Both the position numbers and the translations under genes were made by a program. Shown here piece by piece: positions 32,147 to 43,960 of a stretch of DNA of 64,000 bases. The notes under the pieces are model-generated. The model was not told the DNA's origin. It did no database searches and saw only the letters and a program-made list of their open reading frames with translations. Positions within the stretch are counted from its first letter, which is position 1. Every line of letters begins with the position of its first letter. Source of the stretch: Melanopsichium pennsylvanicum (taxonomy: Eukaryota; Basidiomycota; Ustilaginomycetes; Ustilaginales); contig OAPG01000013.1 in NCBI GenBank assembly GCA_900208305.1, positions 372,001-436,000 on the forward strand. Direction: 5' to 3'.

Positions 32147-34107
32147 AGACCATGGGACAATGAACGATCTAACAAAGTAGGTAGGAAAAATTCGTGATTT
32201 TGGAAGATCTTGTCGGAGCATCTGGTGGCCAGCGGCGTCAGTGTGTCAGTTGGGTGCCGAGATAAGAAATCAGTCCGGAATGTCAATCCTAGATCTGCTC
32301 GCGATAACAAGTTGATTCATCTTCACGACCTCACGGCACAGGCCTATTGAAGTCTACGATGCGACACGCCGTGCTTCTGTGTCGTCACCTCTTCGCATGC
32401 TGTGACTGAACGTGCTCGGGTAGCATGGCATTGTGCCTCGGACCAACCTCTGTACGGCATGTGGCGCATGTTGTCGAAACGCCAAGCTGCCAGTTGATGT
32501 GCAGTTTCTGTGGCTTGTTTCATACCATCGACCAAGCGCAATTGTGACTACGCGGGGCAATGACGACCGATCAAGCAGATGCGTGCATACGGGAGCTGGA
32601 CTCGTCACCCTTATTGCCCTTGTTGAGCTATCAGCTTGAAGCTTACATTCATTCACATGATGACACCGAGGGCTTGCTTTCATTGTGTTACAATTTGAGC
32701 TTAGAGCTGCCAGGTTTGTTGGAAGAAAGCTCAGGTCGTCGCGTCGAAAGTTACGGAATTGGCCGAGTTCGACGTCACCTTTCACGCTCAGTTTTCAGCG
32801 CGCATTTCTCCCACATTGCAGCACTTACAGTACACGCCTCTCGCTCTGCCCCCTAGAATACCTAAGCGCCTTCCCATTCCTCTGCATGTGGTCGAACTTT
32901 TTTTCCCACCGTCTCTAACCGAAATTCGACTACATGAATTTCGAGTCAAGCCTCTGAAACCTTCCTCATTCAAACATCTTTCATCCAGCTTTGCCTTGAA
33001 TGGACATCCCCAAAGTTGGCATTCACCTTCGACGAGAATGGAAGAGCCGGAACTACGTCTGGCCAAAACCCTCTGAATGAGGTGATTATGCGGTATGAGC
33101 TCCCACAATATAGAGCTTTTGGGATCAGCAACAATAATGCTAAAAAATGCAACAGAATAATGGCGTGGGTGAAGCCCTCTGTAACCGAGTCTGAAAGAGA
33201 GCTTTATTCGTCAGCAGCAGCTCGTGGCAAATTGGAAGCAGACGTGTCGCCGAGATAGTAGTAATTAATGCTCTGTTGCTTTCCATCCTCCTGTGAAAAA
33301 AGTAGCATTTGGTTTTCTGTCGGAGCGCAGGTGGATGGCTGTCTGAAAGATCTGTAGGTGGGCAGTACACAAGGATTTTGACAGCTGCACATGCACCATA
33401 AGGAATTTGCCCGGGCGACGACCCACTCTTTCAACACTCACTACCTGGCAAAGTTCAACTCTTGGCTTTCAACACCCTGACTGTCAAATGCAATCGAATT
33501 CGCGACGCTCTTGCCTCGTTCCGCCACCCTATCCTGTGCATTTCGAGATGATCCTCAAACGTTTAAATTTCGCATCGGAACATGAGATCAAAGTTTGGCT
33601 TCTGCAGCTTGGATATCGCACTTTCACCGGAGGGCAGGACTTGTCACCCCCCCAACCTCGAACATCGTTACGCTCAAGAAAAGGTGTGCGCGTGATTGCT
33701 GTTTCTGCAGGGTAACTTTGCATGTCGAGTGGAAGCGGGTGTCAGTCGTTTGAGGTCAAGGTGTGGGAGCATAGGATAGCTTACAGCGCCAATGAGAAAG
33801 CTCAGTCGGCGAAGTACCGATTTCACGCTCCACTGCGATCTGTCGCTACCTCTGCTACAAGATTGCCCTTGCGCCACTCTGTCTCTCCTTATCGCATCGG
33901 GCATTTGGCCACACTGTGTTGATCTTCGCTTTGCCTCCCTCACTTTGTCTCAGAATATAAGTAGACCAGTGTGTGCATGCTTATCGACGCATCGCCAGTC
34001 GGATCCTCCTACGCTTCTCACCTTCGCGGAAGCCTCGTCCCATTTTCCTTCACTACCACAACAACAAAGCACGTGCATACATTCCGCACTATCAACTTTT
34101 GGCAAAG
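32147..34107. other. Long intergenic region, nothing convincing
   Basis: About 1.96 kb between PEX1 and the perilipin-like gene, both on the plus strand. Two overlapping plus-strand frames (about 32560-32856 and 32685-33076) read as partly plausible peptides. They need a frameshift to connect, use TTG/TTA leucine codons unlike the neighbouring genes, and show no domain. A TATA-like word at about 33954-33961 lies 150 bases before the perilipin ATG and may be its core promoter. No tRNA or repeat found by eye. Confidence 0.45.
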
Positions 34108-35046
34108 ATGTCCGCCGCTACTCAGTCCGCTCCTATCACCAACGGTGTTTCGTCGTCCCCTTCCAAGCAGGCTTTTGACCACAGCCAAGCACTGAAGAAG
34201 ATCGCTGCTGTCCCATTGGTCTCGGACTCGCTCTCTTTTGCGCAGTCCACTATCAAATCGTACCCTATCCTCGCCACCACTTATGGTTACGGTGAAAACC
34301 TCTTCAACTCGTCCATCAAGGCCGCTGAGCCCATCACCAACCGTATTCACCCTCAGCTTCAATACGTCGACTCGCTTGCCGCTAAGTCGATCGACTTTGC
34401 CGAGAGCAAGTGGGCTTACCCCTTCCACGCCAACACCCAGGAGCTCATTGACGTTGCCAAGCTCCCCGCTGACCACGCCAAGGGCTTCTTCCAGGCTTAC
34501 GCTGCTGCCCTCCACAAGGCATACGGCGAGCGTCTCTACACCCCCGCCAAGTCAGCTTACGAGTCTCACATTGTCCCTGCCTACGACACTGCCCACACCA
34601 AGTTTGACGAGATCAAAAGCCAGAACGCCTACCTTCAGCGCGCTACCGACATCGTTAAGGACCTCCAGGCCAACCTCTCCAAGACGGTCGACAGCATTTC
34701 GTCGCGAAGCAAAAAGGAGGGCGACCAGGCCACTGCAAAGGCCCAGAGTATCTCCAACGCCATCTTCGCTGAGCTCGAGCGTGTTCGTCACTTTGCCCAG
34801 AACCTTCCTGCCGAGAGCCGTAAGCGCGTGGGCCCAATCATGGAGACTTTTACCGAGACTTACGAGCGTCTCAGCAAGGAGGCTCGCAACCCCGAGGCCC
34901 CTGCTTCCACTCGTTTCCTCAATGTGATCAAGTTCGTCCGCGAGCAGTCGCTCCCTGCTCTCCAGAAGGCTATTATCAACCCGCCTTCGCAGACCACTCA
35001 GAAGGGAGAAGCTGCCGTCGACTCCGACGTCAACGGTGCCAAGTAA
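34108..35046 (+). CDS. Perilipin-like lipid-droplet protein
   Basis: A 312-residue protein resembling fungal perilipins (Mpl1/Cap20/Pln1 group), which coat lipid droplets and control access of lipases. The N-terminal part has the PAT-like pattern of short amphipathic helices with Tyr/Pro turns (PLVSDSL, TTYGYGENLFN, YVDSLAAKSIDFAESKW). The middle and C-terminal parts are helical repeats rich in Ala/Lys/Ser. There is no transmembrane segment. Codon use is strongly biased to CTC, GCC and AAG, the strongest bias in the window, suggesting high expression. The ATG at 34108 is the first in frame; the open frame upstream begins with GTG. Fungal perilipins diverge fast, so the family call is good but not certain. 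Confidence 0.75.
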   Translation: MSAATQSAPITNGVSSSPSKQAFDHSQALKKIAAVPLVSDSLSFAQSTIKSYPILATTYGYGENLFNSSIKAAEPITNRIHPQLQYVDSLAAKSIDFAESKWAYPFHANTQELIDVAKLPADHAKGFFQAYAAALHKAYGERLYTPAKSAYESHIVPAYDTAHTKFDEIKSQNAYLQRATDIVKDLQANLSKTVDSISSRSKKEGDQATAKAQSISNAIFAELERVRHFAQNLPAESRKRVGPIMETFTETYERLSKEARNPEAPASTRFLNVIKFVREQSLPALQKAIINPPSQTTQKGEAAVDSDVNGAK

Positions 35047-35924
35047 ATAGTCGATTTCAATCAACTCACCTCAGAAGTCCTTCGTTAGCACCTCTCCTCG
35101 CTCTCTGCTGCATACACGCAATCATTCATGTATACAATCACGCTCACACCGCACAGGTTTCGACGAGCCTCACCAGCATATCCCCCCTTCCTCGCACTGC
35201 CCTCATGTTGTTCTCGTTATCTCCTTTTTGTTATTGTTGTGGTAGGTTTCGTTCTCGTCTCATTCACCGGCCCGCCTGACAAAATCAGAATACCCCGCCA
35301 TTTTCTCCATCATCTTTGATCGTTCAGTGCTTGATACAAATGTGTGCATGATTCCGAATTTACTCGGTCCGTGTGCCGAGTTTAGATGGTTTGCCGGACA
35401 ATGATGCTGCGTTGGCAAGAGTGGGTTTGCTGTAGCCTTAAGCTTGCGTTTTGCACACGGAGAACAAGGCTAGTCGAGAGCGGCTTGTCGGCCTGTCCTG
35501 GACCGAGACGGAGTCAGATCGGCTAGAGTAGTCTCGGATCCTTTTTTCGCACTGTTTTCGGGACCAAAAGCTGCATCACAGCATCACGCCGATCTTGCCC
35601 TTCCCCTGTATTGTTCGGAGTTGAGCATGATTGTGTTGGGCGATCTGTTCGTCGAATCCATCCTGTCCCTAACAGGGGAGGGCGGTGCATGATATGTCAA
35701 GCAGTAAATGCGAAGATTCTGTGTGTCCGATAGGTGGTCAGATTTAATAAACCGATTGCGTGATACCTTGAATAAAGTCCCCGAGCTGAAGTATGGTCTG
35801 TGAACCACCAGTAGGTGTGGAGGTGTGAGCGCGACTTGTTGGACCCTTGATCTTTGTTCCATCTCCTCATCCCATCTCCATCACCATCTTTCAACCCCTC
35901 CCACTTCTATAATCGTTTGTAGAG
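35047..35924. other. Intergenic between the perilipin-like gene and ATX1
   Basis: About 880 bases. The first 250 are CT-rich and presumably the perilipin 3' UTR. No supported gene, repeat or RNA in the remainder, which includes the ATX1 promoter. Confidence 0.5.
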
Positions 35925-36430
35925 ATGAGCGAGGTAAGTCGTCGCAAGATACTCCAATGTTTCAATATGAACTGTTCTGACTTGAAACGATTCAGCCTTT
36001 CTGTGACATTGTATGGATAGCACGAATACAAGTTTGAAGTCGTCATGACTTGCTCTGGCTGCTCTGGCGCTGTCTCGCGCGTTCTCTCAAAACTCGACGG
36101 TGTGTAGTCAGTGAATGATCCGTTTCCCTTCCTTTCTCTCCAATTTTCGCAGCACCTTTCTCCGCATTTGTGCCGTTCGCAGAGAAGAACCGCAGTTGTT
36201 CGATTTTGCTCGACACATATTCAGCGCGATATACATTCCTAAGCTATCTCGACGGTAGATAGATTAAGCTGACACTCTGATCCAATGATCTCTTGACAGG
36301 CGTGGACTCGTTCGAGGTCAGTCTAGAGAATCAGACGGTCATCGTCAAAGGCTCGGCTCCTTACGAAACAGTCTTGGAGAAAATCAAGAAGACCGGCAAG
36401 GAGGTCAAGGCCGCACAAGTCGTACATTAG
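35925..36430 (+). CDS. ATX1: Copper chaperone Atx1 (3 exons, 9-base first coding exon)
   Basis: This gene was assembled from three exons: 35925-35933, 36021-36099 and 36300-36430. Introns are 87 and 200 bases, with donors GTAAGT and GTGTGT, CTGAC branch points before both acceptors, and acceptors ATAG and ACAG. The 72-residue product is a single HMA domain. It has the copper-binding MTCSGC at 12-17 and ends with the IKKTGKEVKAAQVV typical of Atx1/Atox1. Atx1 delivers Cu(I) in the cytosol to the P-type ATPase Ccc2 in the secretory pathway. Exon 1 encodes only three residues (MSE). The reading frame is exact across both junctions, which strongly supports the model. Confidence 0.95.
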
Positions 36431-36631
36431 ACCACCTCACGTATCACGTCTAAGTTCTGCGCAATGGCAAGTCAAAATCGTATCAAATCAGTTTTCAAAA
36501 GCGTCTGAAAGCGATGTACTCGAGCTCGCAGATATTTGTCGCGGGCTGTGCCGATGAGAGCTTTGCAGCGAGGTGCTCACGAGCTTTGCATTGGTTTTAA
36601 ATGCAGACGGCAGTCAGTACAGGTACGGAGA

Positions 36632-39600
36632 TTAGAGGAAGCGTCTACCTCGGGACCGGAACGGCGTAGCACCAGGGGTCGCGATGCTTGGCGTCTCTTC
36701 AGCTCTGCTTTTCTTCTCCTTTTCCCTCGCTTCTCTCTCTTTCCTCTCCTTTTCTTCTCTGTCCCTTTGCATCTGTTCTTCCAAGCCAGTCAGCTTGTCC
36801 AACTCGCCCGTCCTGGCAGCCCTTGTCACCCTCGTGGTGCTCCCTCGTTCCTTGATACTATAAAATGCACCCCCCAACTCTGCCAACCAGTGAGCATCCA
36901 CTTGAGTGACGGTGTTCATCATCTCCTTACTCGTCAAGACGACCTGATGGTACACTACGTACTCCGGGCTGTATCCCAACCCGTACAATGCACTTGTTGG
37001 GTGAAGAAACATCTTGATGCCCGTTCTGCAATTGACGTACTCTCCGATGCCAGCAGAGCGTGCTGCTTGGTGAAAGTATCCGCTTGCGATGCACTTTCTT
37101 ATCCCATCCCAATCCGTATTGCAAGAGATGAGGTCGAGTTTTTGCGAACGCATGATGTCCTCTAGCTGACTTCGCACCTCCCTCGCCTTGCGCAAAGTTT
37201 TAGGGTGAAGAAAGTGTCTCGTACACCAACTGTCGCGGTAGCCGTTGTTCCTCCATTGATTGTACACGTGGAGCAGCGTCAAGTGATCACTTTCGGCAAC
37301 GAAAAACCTCTCCCTCGCCGCATCGCTCTCTTCCATCCTCTCCTTGGGCCGATAGAAAACACCCGGAACACTGAGCATGCTCACGATTGTCAACATCTCC
37401 ACCGAACATCCATATCCCACACTCTCAATCAACATCTTGGACAGACTCGGCTCCATCGGAAACTCGCCCATCTTCCGGCCCAGCGTCGTCAATTCTCCCA
37501 CATTGTTCAAAGCACCCAGGACCCAAAGCTGATACATTGAGCTGAGGATAGTTTCCTGTGGCGGAGGATCCATAAAGTCGAATTCTAGAAGATTCGACAC
37601 ACCCAGACTCTTAAGCAGCAGCACGGTGTTGGCCAAGTTGGTCCTTTGGATCTCTGGAATCGTGTTGGCAAACAGCTCGTTTCTGAATGCGACCTCGGTG
37701 AAGAGTCGATAAGCGGTGCCAGAGCCGGTGCGACCCGCGCGCCCCGATCGTTGATTCGCGTTGGCCTGCGAGATCGGTGTGATCTGTAGCGAGTCCATCC
37801 CGACTTTAGGGTTGTAAACTTTGAGCTTGTAATATCCAGCATCGACAACGTACATGATGCCATCGACGGTGAGCGAGGTTTCGGCGATGTTGGTGGCCAC
37901 GATGCATTTTCGCTCGCCTCCTTCCGCTGCGTCAAAGATCTTGGCCTGAAGATCCGCTGGCATCTGCGAGTAGATCGGAAGGACTAGTAGTGGTGGAGCG
38001 TCATCAATTTGGCTTAGTCGCTCCGAGATGACGGAGCACGTGACCTCGATATCTTCCTGACCCGTCATGAAAACTAGAATATCGCCCTTTGGGTGGGACA
38101 GATGGATGGACAGTGCTTGCTTGACGGCGGAATCGACATAGTCTTCACAGGGGGTTTTCGAAAAGAGCACGTCGACGGGGAAGGTACGCCCAGGGATGGT
38201 GTACATAACTGCGCCGCCGTAGAAGTTGGCAAATTTTTCCGCGTTCATGGTCGCCGATGTTACGATGAGCTTAAGATCTCTTCGCCTTTGCAAGATCTTC
38301 TTCAACAAGCCCATCAATACGTCCGTCGAGAGCGACCTCTCGTGGGCTTCATCCAATATAATCGCACTGTACTTGTCCAAGTCTCCCTCGTTGAGGCTTT
38401 CCCTCAACAGGACACCGTCGGTCATGTACTTGATCTTAGTATCTGCGCTCGTACAATCCTCGAATCTAATCGAGTAACCTACCAGTTCGCCAAGCTTGCA
38501 TTCCATCTCCTCGGACACGCGCTTGGCGACCGACATAGCCGCAACACGACGCGGTTGAGTACACCCGATCATACCGTATCCCGTATATCCGTCTTCGTGC
38601 AGGAATTGGGCAAGTTGGGTGGTCTTGCCAGAACCAGTCTCGCCAATAACTACGATGACCTGGTTTTCGCGGATGATTTTCATAAGTTCCTCTCGACAAG
38701 CAAACGCTGGAAGGTATTGGCGTTGCTCTTTCAGAGTTTTCGTCCGCGAAAAGTCCGAGCCACCGGTGGTGGACTTGAGGTGTTTTGCGAATCGAGAGTC
38801 CCCCTTGCCATCTTCGCGGGGCGCATTATCGGCGGTGTCAGAGGCATCCTTGTTGGATTTTGAGATTCCATTGGTGGAAAATTTGAGAGAAGCAGGATCG
38901 TCATTGTCATCATCGGCCTTGATGCCTAAAATATTGCCCAACGTTGTACCACCCATCGCAGCCACCTTGCCCGCAGCCTTGGCTCGTTCCGCCTTCTCCC
39001 TTGTCTCCCTCACCAGTCGACTTCCTTTCCTGGCAAAGACAGCCATGTCGCTCAGTCCATCCTTGACCGGGTTCACGGGTTCGAGCTGCTTGGTGAAAAC
39101 CGTCTTTCCATTTAAGAATGGAGGCTTGAGATCGTGAACCAACAGATGCACCCGATTCTCCCCATCCTCATCCATGTTGTCCAGATCGATGGCTGTTCTC
39201 GGCCCTATACCGCTGGTTTGCAGTCTGTTGCGCTCCCATGCATCACTGTCTGCATTGTACTGGGCTTGACGAGCAGTGACTTTCTCTTTCCTCGCGAGTA
39301 GATTAGAAGATACAGAGCCAGTGAGGCCTTCGTACTGAGCGAAGGGATTGTGTTCCTCGTCTCCCACCAGATTGGTGCCCTCTTCTGTGTCATACCAGTC
39401 TCGATCGAGTTGACGCGCTTCGTCAGGATTGTCGTCCCAAGAAGACTCTTCGTCTACCGGAGGAGAGGGAGAGCGACCACGGCGCGATGGGGTCTCTTCC
39501 CAGCGCCGAGAGCCAGCAGAGGAGCGGGTTGAGGCCACGGTAGAATCTGATGCACGGAAACGAGACACGCTGTCTCGGTGCTGCGGGGTCCATCGATCTT

Positions 39601-40516
39601 TTGACCCAGTGCCGAGAGGTGTGGATCGTGGAGTCGAGTCCCAGGTATGTCGTTCAAGCCTTCGCGACGGTGTTTCGTTTCCGCTCCGACGAAGGTCGCC
39701 GTTGCGACGGCGATAGCTGTCGCGGACGGGATAGCGATCCCACTCTCGATCCGAAGCCCGCCACGAGTCTCCACCACCGTGCTTATCATGTGATTGCGGC
39801 TTTGTCGAAGAACCACTGGTGGAGACTGAGGCAGAAGCACTTTGCTTCGGTTTACTGCTCGCTTCGATTCTAGGGTCAGCAGCCATGGCTCGCTTCCGGC
39901 GATGCTCCTCGAGCCTTCGAGCAGCCAAGTCGCTCAGTCCTCCTGGATGACTGGGTGTTTCGTTCCCGCGATGTCTTAGTTGTGCTTGTGCCGCTAATGC
40001 TGGTCTCGAAGGAGCCTTAAAGATTGGTTCGGCTGCTACCTCTTTTGGGATGGGCGAATCAGTAATATCACCATCATCAAGATGACTCAGTTGTGCAGCA
40101 GACACGCGAGGACGTTTGCTCGTCCTTGAGGAAGTGCCCATGAGCTCAGCACGCTTTGCTGCAGCCAATCGATCGAGTCCGGGCAAGCTCGCCTTAGGCT
40201 TGGCTTTGAACACATGTCTCTCGCCACCTAGTATCGTCAGTCCCGCCCTTTCACGTTGTTGTTCAGCGCTCTGAGATGGTCGCGGAGCTGCTCCATTACT
40301 GGTGAGGCCCTCATCGGGGTGCGAGGAGATGTAGTTGCGAAGGTCAACGAGGAACGACTCGTCGAAGCGGCCAAATGCGCGAGCGGCGTTTACAAAGGCC
40401 TTGTCAGAGGGGAGCGAGCGGGAGAGAGATATGACACGTTGGGCGAGAAGCTCACTGGCGTTTGGCAGAGATGCTGATAGTCTTGTTGCTACTTGTTGCT
40501 CCAGCTGCGACGACAT
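36632..40516 (-). CDS. PRP16: Pre-mRNA splicing DEAH helicase Prp16
   Basis: A 1294-residue DEAH-box ATPase that remodels the spliceosome after the first catalytic step. The first ~600 residues are low-complexity and Arg/Ser/Asp-rich with an RS-like character. The helicase core has motif I GETGSGKT (Lys at 631), DEAH at 722-725, SAT motif III, and [13 protein letters not shown] (motif VI). The HA2 and OB-fold regions follow. The C terminus is a charged coiled tail ending [15 protein letters not shown], characteristic of Prp16/DHX38. The section around [24 protein letters not shown] is also Prp16-specific. The ATG at 40516 starts a plausible N-terminal helix. Confidence 0.95.
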   Translation of the reverse strand: MSSQLEQQVATRLSASLPNASELLAQRVISLSRSLPSDKAFVNAARAFGRFDESFLVDLRNYISSHPDEGLTSNGAAPRPSQSAEQQRERAGLTILGGERHVFKAKPKASLPGLDRLAAAKRAELMGTSSRTSKRPRVSAAQLSHLDDGDITDSPIPKEVAAEPIFKAPSRPALAAQAQLRHRGNETPSHPGGLSDLAARRLEEHRRKRAMAADPRIEASSKPKQSASASVSTSGSSTKPQSHDKHGGGDSWRASDREWDRYPVRDSYRRRNGDLRRSGNETPSRRLERHTWDSTPRSTPLGTGSKDRWTPQHRDSVSRFRASDSTVASTRSSAGSRRWEETPSRRGRSPSPPVDEESSWDDNPDEARQLDRDWYDTEEGTNLVGDEEHNPFAQYEGLTGSVSSNLLARKEKVTARQAQYNADSDAWERNRLQTSGIGPRTAIDLDNMDEDGENRVHLLVHDLKPPFLNGKTVFTKQLEPVNPVKDGLSDMAVFARKGSRLVRETREKAERAKAAGKVAAMGGTTLGNILGIKADDDNDDPASLKFSTNGISKSNKDASDTADNAPREDGKGDSRFAKHLKSTTGGSDFSRTKTLKEQRQYLPAFACREELMKIIRENQVIVVIGETGSGKTTQLAQFLHEDGYTGYGMIGCTQPRRVAAMSVAKRVSEEMECKLGELVGYSIRFEDCTSADTKIKYMTDGVLLRESLNEGDLDKYSAIILDEAHERSLSTDVLMGLLKKILQRRRDLKLIVTSATMNAEKFANFYGGAVMYTIPGRTFPVDVLFSKTPCEDYVDSAVKQALSIHLSHPKGDILVFMTGQEDIEVTCSVISERLSQIDDAPPLLVLPIYSQMPADLQAKIFDAAEGGERKCIVATNIAETSLTVDGIMYVVDAGYYKLKVYNPKVGMDSLQITPISQANANQRSGRAGRTGSGTAYRLFTEVAFRNELFANTIPEIQRTNLANTVLLLKSLGVSNLLEFDFMDPPPQETILSSMYQLWVLGALNNVGELTTLGRKMGEFPMEPSLSKMLIESVGYGCSVEMLTIVSMLSVPGVFYRPKERMEESDAARERFFVAESDHLTLLHVYNQWRNNGYRDSWCTRHFLHPKTLRKAREVRSQLEDIMRSQKLDLISCNTDWDGIRKCIASGYFHQAARSAGIGEYVNCRTGIKMFLHPTSALYGLGYSPEYVVYHQVVLTSKEMMNTVTQVDAHWLAELGGAFYSIKERGSTTRVTRAARTGELDKLTGLEEQMQRDREEKERKEREAREKEKKSRAEETPSIATPGATPFRSRGRRFL

Positions 40517-41837
40517 GGCTGCCTTGAGGTGAAAATTGAAGCTGGATTGGAGAATGAGGAAGCGTCAGTATGGATGATGAGAGCCGCAGCGAAGGCGAAG
40601 AAAGCTGTTCTAAGGGTCCAAGCCTAGCACCAAAATGGTTCAGGTTTCGGCTCTCGGTGTGGAGGACATGAAAATAAAAAGACCTAACAGATGACAGGTT
40701 TTTTTTTTACATGGATCTTAGATGCATCGGGCAGGCGAGGTTGCCGAACAAGGAACGGACACCACTCTAAACGAGATGGTGGGCGGCAACCATACACCGC
40801 ATGCTGACGTTCACTCCGCGGAGAATCAGTTTGTGTCCCCAACTGCAGTGTGTCCCCAACTGCAGTGTGTCCCCAACTGCAGTACCCTCTTGGGTTTTGT
40901 TCAACTCAAGCATGCCCACCACAAATCAGCGAGACACTGAACTCCTCATCCGCCAATATCACGCAAAAGCGAGGTGGCTATGCCCTGACATCTGCCGAAC
41001 TTGATCCGGATCATTGAGTGACTTATCATAAGCGGTTCTCACTTTGGACTTCCCTCCTTTCAATTGAGTCAAGCCATCATGCCTATAGAGCGTGTTGAAC
41101 TCGGTGGAACATTTGTTAAAGATGACGCGAATCGCTCCCGGAACTACTTCGGACTATATACATATGATCTGCCATGTCAGACTGTGCCGGATCATGGTTC
41201 AGTCTGTGTACAGCGTCGCACCAAGACCTTTTGAGAGGGGAAGTATGACCCGCCGTGGTCAGTCAGTCAGGGGAAACGGGCGGCTGGAATCGCCTCGGTA
41301 TAGTCTGTACTTGAGCGGTAATGCACAACTACATCCAGAGTGGGCCAGGTCAAGGGTGGCGAGGGTTCATTCCACGACGGTGCCATTTGAGAAAGCGCTC
41401 CAAGATCAAGTATAACATACAGTCCATTACAGTATCTAGCCGTAGTGGAGAATAACGAAGAAGGAAGTCGGATACAGCAGCTGTATTGACTGTCAGAAGT
41501 CACTTGACAGGTGAGTTACCACCAAGCCATCTGCGCGCCGCCCTTCTTCCTCCACCCTCTGTTTCGCTCCCGCACAAAAACCAACATTGCACAGCATCTT
41601 TGCTTGGTCGGCCGCGTCATCCAAGCTTCCTTCTTAACCATAAATCTCTGGTCCCAATCTTGTTTATAAACACCTGCTCGTCTGGCTTTCTGGTATCATC
41701 TTCCTCCTTGTCTAGACCACTTTCGGCTTAGGCAGCTTTACATTCACTGCCCTTGCTAGCTTGCTGCTATCGACCCTTGCACAACAACCAGATAGAGCCT
41801 TTAAACGAAAACATATCTTCCCGATTTGGCTACGAAG
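40517..41837. other. Divergent promoter region between PRP16 and the P450 gene
   Basis: A 1.3-kb gap with a 9-base T tract near 40694, a 17-base unit repeated three times at 40833-40883, and no supported gene. The final 300 bases are pyrimidine-rich, as expected for the P450 leader. Confidence 0.5.
40833..40883. repeat. 17-base tandem repeat, three perfect copies
   Basis: The unit GTGTCCCCAACTGCAGT occurs three times head to tail with no mismatch. It lies about 320 bases upstream of the PRP16 start and 950 bases upstream of the P450 start. Each unit contains a PstI-type CTGCAG palindrome. Too short and too uniform, without spacers, to be CRISPR-like. Confidence 0.95.
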
Positions 41838-43814
41838 ATGAAGCTCGAGCTCGATCCTAGCTCTTCTTTTGAGCAGCTTCGGGAGCTGATCTCCTATCCT
41901 ATCTCGTTGGCCCAGCACCGACCTCTCGCCTCGCTCTTCGCCTTCTTGATCGGTTCACCCCTCATCCTGTTTCTCTCCTTTGCTTCTTTCTTCCTCGGTC
42001 TGGCAGCATGGCGATGGATCAAACTAAATGTGCTTGGCACCGACATCTATAGCCACTTTCCTCGCCCGGGGCGGACCGACCGGTTCCCACTGATCACCGG
42101 AAATCTTGGTTTCATCCGTCGCAATCCCCCTGTTGAAGGCCATCTCAATTTTGTCCGCCAATTAGGTACCAGAGTCTATGTCTACCGAGGACTGATGTAC
42201 ACGCCTCGACTCTTCATCGCCGATCCCAAAGCGATGCTCCACATGCTCAGTGCGGCAAACAGCTACACCTACGAAAAGCCCATGTCTACCAGATTGGTCT
42301 TGAAGAATTTCCTCGGCGAGGGAGTGCTCGTAGCTGAAGGAGACGTACATAAGAGGCAAAGAAAGGTTTTGCAGCCTGCCTTCAACGTTGGTGCCATTCG
42401 CGAACTCAACCCAATCTTCATGAAGTACAGCAAGGACCTGACCGACAAGATCGGTGCAATGATCGACCGATCTACATCATCCTCTGGCGGACAGGGGAAA
42501 GACAGCGGAGCAAACGGAGTGACCTCGCCTTTTGTGGCTCAAAGTGCACACTCCTTGGAGGCGAGCAGACCGGGTGCGCCCGTGCTAGACATGTCATGGT
42601 GGACAACGAGGGCAGCGCTCGACATCATCGGCGATGCTGGTTTTGGCTACCATTTCGAATCTCTCAAGATCGATGTCGATCCCTCTATTCAGGTCGAGCG
42701 CGCCGGTGATCTACTCGGCAACGCTTTCAACACGTTATTCAAGCTGACACTCACCATCGATCTCATGCGATTCCTGCAAATCTACCTCAGCAGTATTCCG
42801 CTCTTGCGGTGGGTCGAGTCGATTCCTTCCAAGCGAAAGAGAGCGACCGAGAATGCGTACGCCAAGTTGGAAGAGGTCTCCACGCAGATCGTCGATCGCA
42901 AAAAGAAAGAGATTCGCGGTGAGATGCAGGCAGAGATCGACGCTCGTGGCACCACCAAGGGCAATGGATTCACCAAGGCCGACTTTGACGAGAAGGAGTC
43001 ATCCTCGAATGGCAACGGACCAACACCTGGGAAAGATCTGTTGCATTTGATGATGCGGGCCAACATGGCACACGATATCTCTCCGAAGGAAAAGCTGGAT
43101 GATGCTGAGCTCATTGGCCAGATCACGACCCTCCTGATTGCTGGCCACGAGACGACCTCAAACCAAACGGCATGGACACTTTGGCTGCTCGCTCAAAAAC
43201 CTTCGGTCCAGAACAAGCTTCGTGCAGAAATCCGTGACCACTTTGGCAAGGATATGGACAACGATGTTGGTTACGATGAATTGATGGGGATGCCGTATCT
43301 TGACGCGATTTGCAAAGAATCCTTTCGCGTCAAATCTGCCGTACCCTCCACCATTCGAGTTGCGAAGGCCTCTGCCGATGTACCCCTTTCCAAACCCTAC
43401 CCGACTCGGGATGGGAAAGGTAGCATCACCTCAGTGCATATCCCTAAAGGTAAGGAGGTGTTCATTCCCATTCAAGCGATCAATTCGGATCCGGAGACCT
43501 GGGGAGAGGACGCAGATGAATTCAAGCCGGAACGTTGGTTGGATTTGCCGGAGAGCGCAAAGCACAACGGCTTGCCGATGCACTTGATGACGTTCATCAG
43601 TGGGCCCAGAGGATGCATCGGCAACCGATTCGCTCTGGCGGAATTCAAGGCAATGCTGTGTCACCTGGTTGGGAGATTCCAGTATGAAGAGGTGGAAGGG
43701 TGGAAGATCGAAGCGAAACAGACTGCCGTGATCCGAAGTAGGGTTGTGGGTCAGGAAGAAGTTGGTCCGCAAATGCCACTGCGTGTTTCTCACATTCCAG
43801 CCGTTTCGAGGTAA
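41838..43814 (+). CDS. Cytochrome P450 monooxygenase
   Basis: A 658-residue membrane-anchored P450. Two hydrophobic segments lie within residues ~25-60 and a PRPGRTDRFPLITGN-like hinge follows. The I-helix oxygen-binding motif AGHETTS starts at 435. The K-helix ESFR is at 494-497. The heme loop FISGPRGCIGNRFAL has the Cys ligand at 593. An insertion of ~50 residues, rich in Gly/Ser, lies between the F/G region and the I helix, which makes the protein longer than a typical P450 (about 500). The general pattern resembles the CYP4-like clan of basidiomycete fatty-acid or xenobiotic hydroxylases; the subfamily is not assigned. The open frame begins upstream at a TTG; the first ATG is at 41838. 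The neighbour on the other strand is a DUF1989 protein. Confidence 0.93.
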   Translation: MKLELDPSSSFEQLRELISYPISLAQHRPLASLFAFLIGSPLILFLSFASFFLGLAAWRWIKLNVLGTDIYSHFPRPGRTDRFPLITGNLGFIRRNPPVEGHLNFVRQLGTRVYVYRGLMYTPRLFIADPKAMLHMLSAANSYTYEKPMSTRLVLKNFLGEGVLVAEGDVHKRQRKVLQPAFNVGAIRELNPIFMKYSKDLTDKIGAMIDRSTSSSGGQGKDSGANGVTSPFVAQSAHSLEASRPGAPVLDMSWWTTRAALDIIGDAGFGYHFESLKIDVDPSIQVERAGDLLGNAFNTLFKLTLTIDLMRFLQIYLSSIPLLRWVESIPSKRKRATENAYAKLEEVSTQIVDRKKKEIRGEMQAEIDARGTTKGNGFTKADFDEKESSSNGNGPTPGKDLLHLMMRANMAHDISPKEKLDDAELIGQITTLLIAGHETTSNQTAWTLWLLAQKPSVQNKLRAEIRDHFGKDMDNDVGYDELMGMPYLDAICKESFRVKSAVPSTIRVAKASADVPLSKPYPTRDGKGSITSVHIPKGKEVFIPIQAINSDPETWGEDADEFKPERWLDLPESAKHNGLPMHLMTFISGPRGCIGNRFALAEFKAMLCHLVGRFQYEEVEGWKIEAKQTAVIRSRVVGQEEVGPQMPLRVSHIPAVSR

Positions 43815-43960
43815 AGCACACACTTGTAGATCTGAGAGTGCCATGTTATGCGAATCTTATTGGACACAATCGTATCGTCTTGGTTGGCTGTCATGGCCTT
43901 GACAACCGCCATTGAGACACGTTAGCAAGAATGTGTTGCGTTTCGAGTTTCGTTCAGTGC

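Noticed and set aside
32560..33076. Two overlapping plus-strand frames that together could form a ~160-residue protein
   Set aside because: They lie in different frames, no intron of realistic length connects them, leucine codons (TTG/TTA) differ from neighbouring genes, and no domain is visible.
40833..40883. Tandem repeat as a possible CRISPR array
   Set aside because: Units are 17 bases with no spacers, and the genome is eukaryotic.
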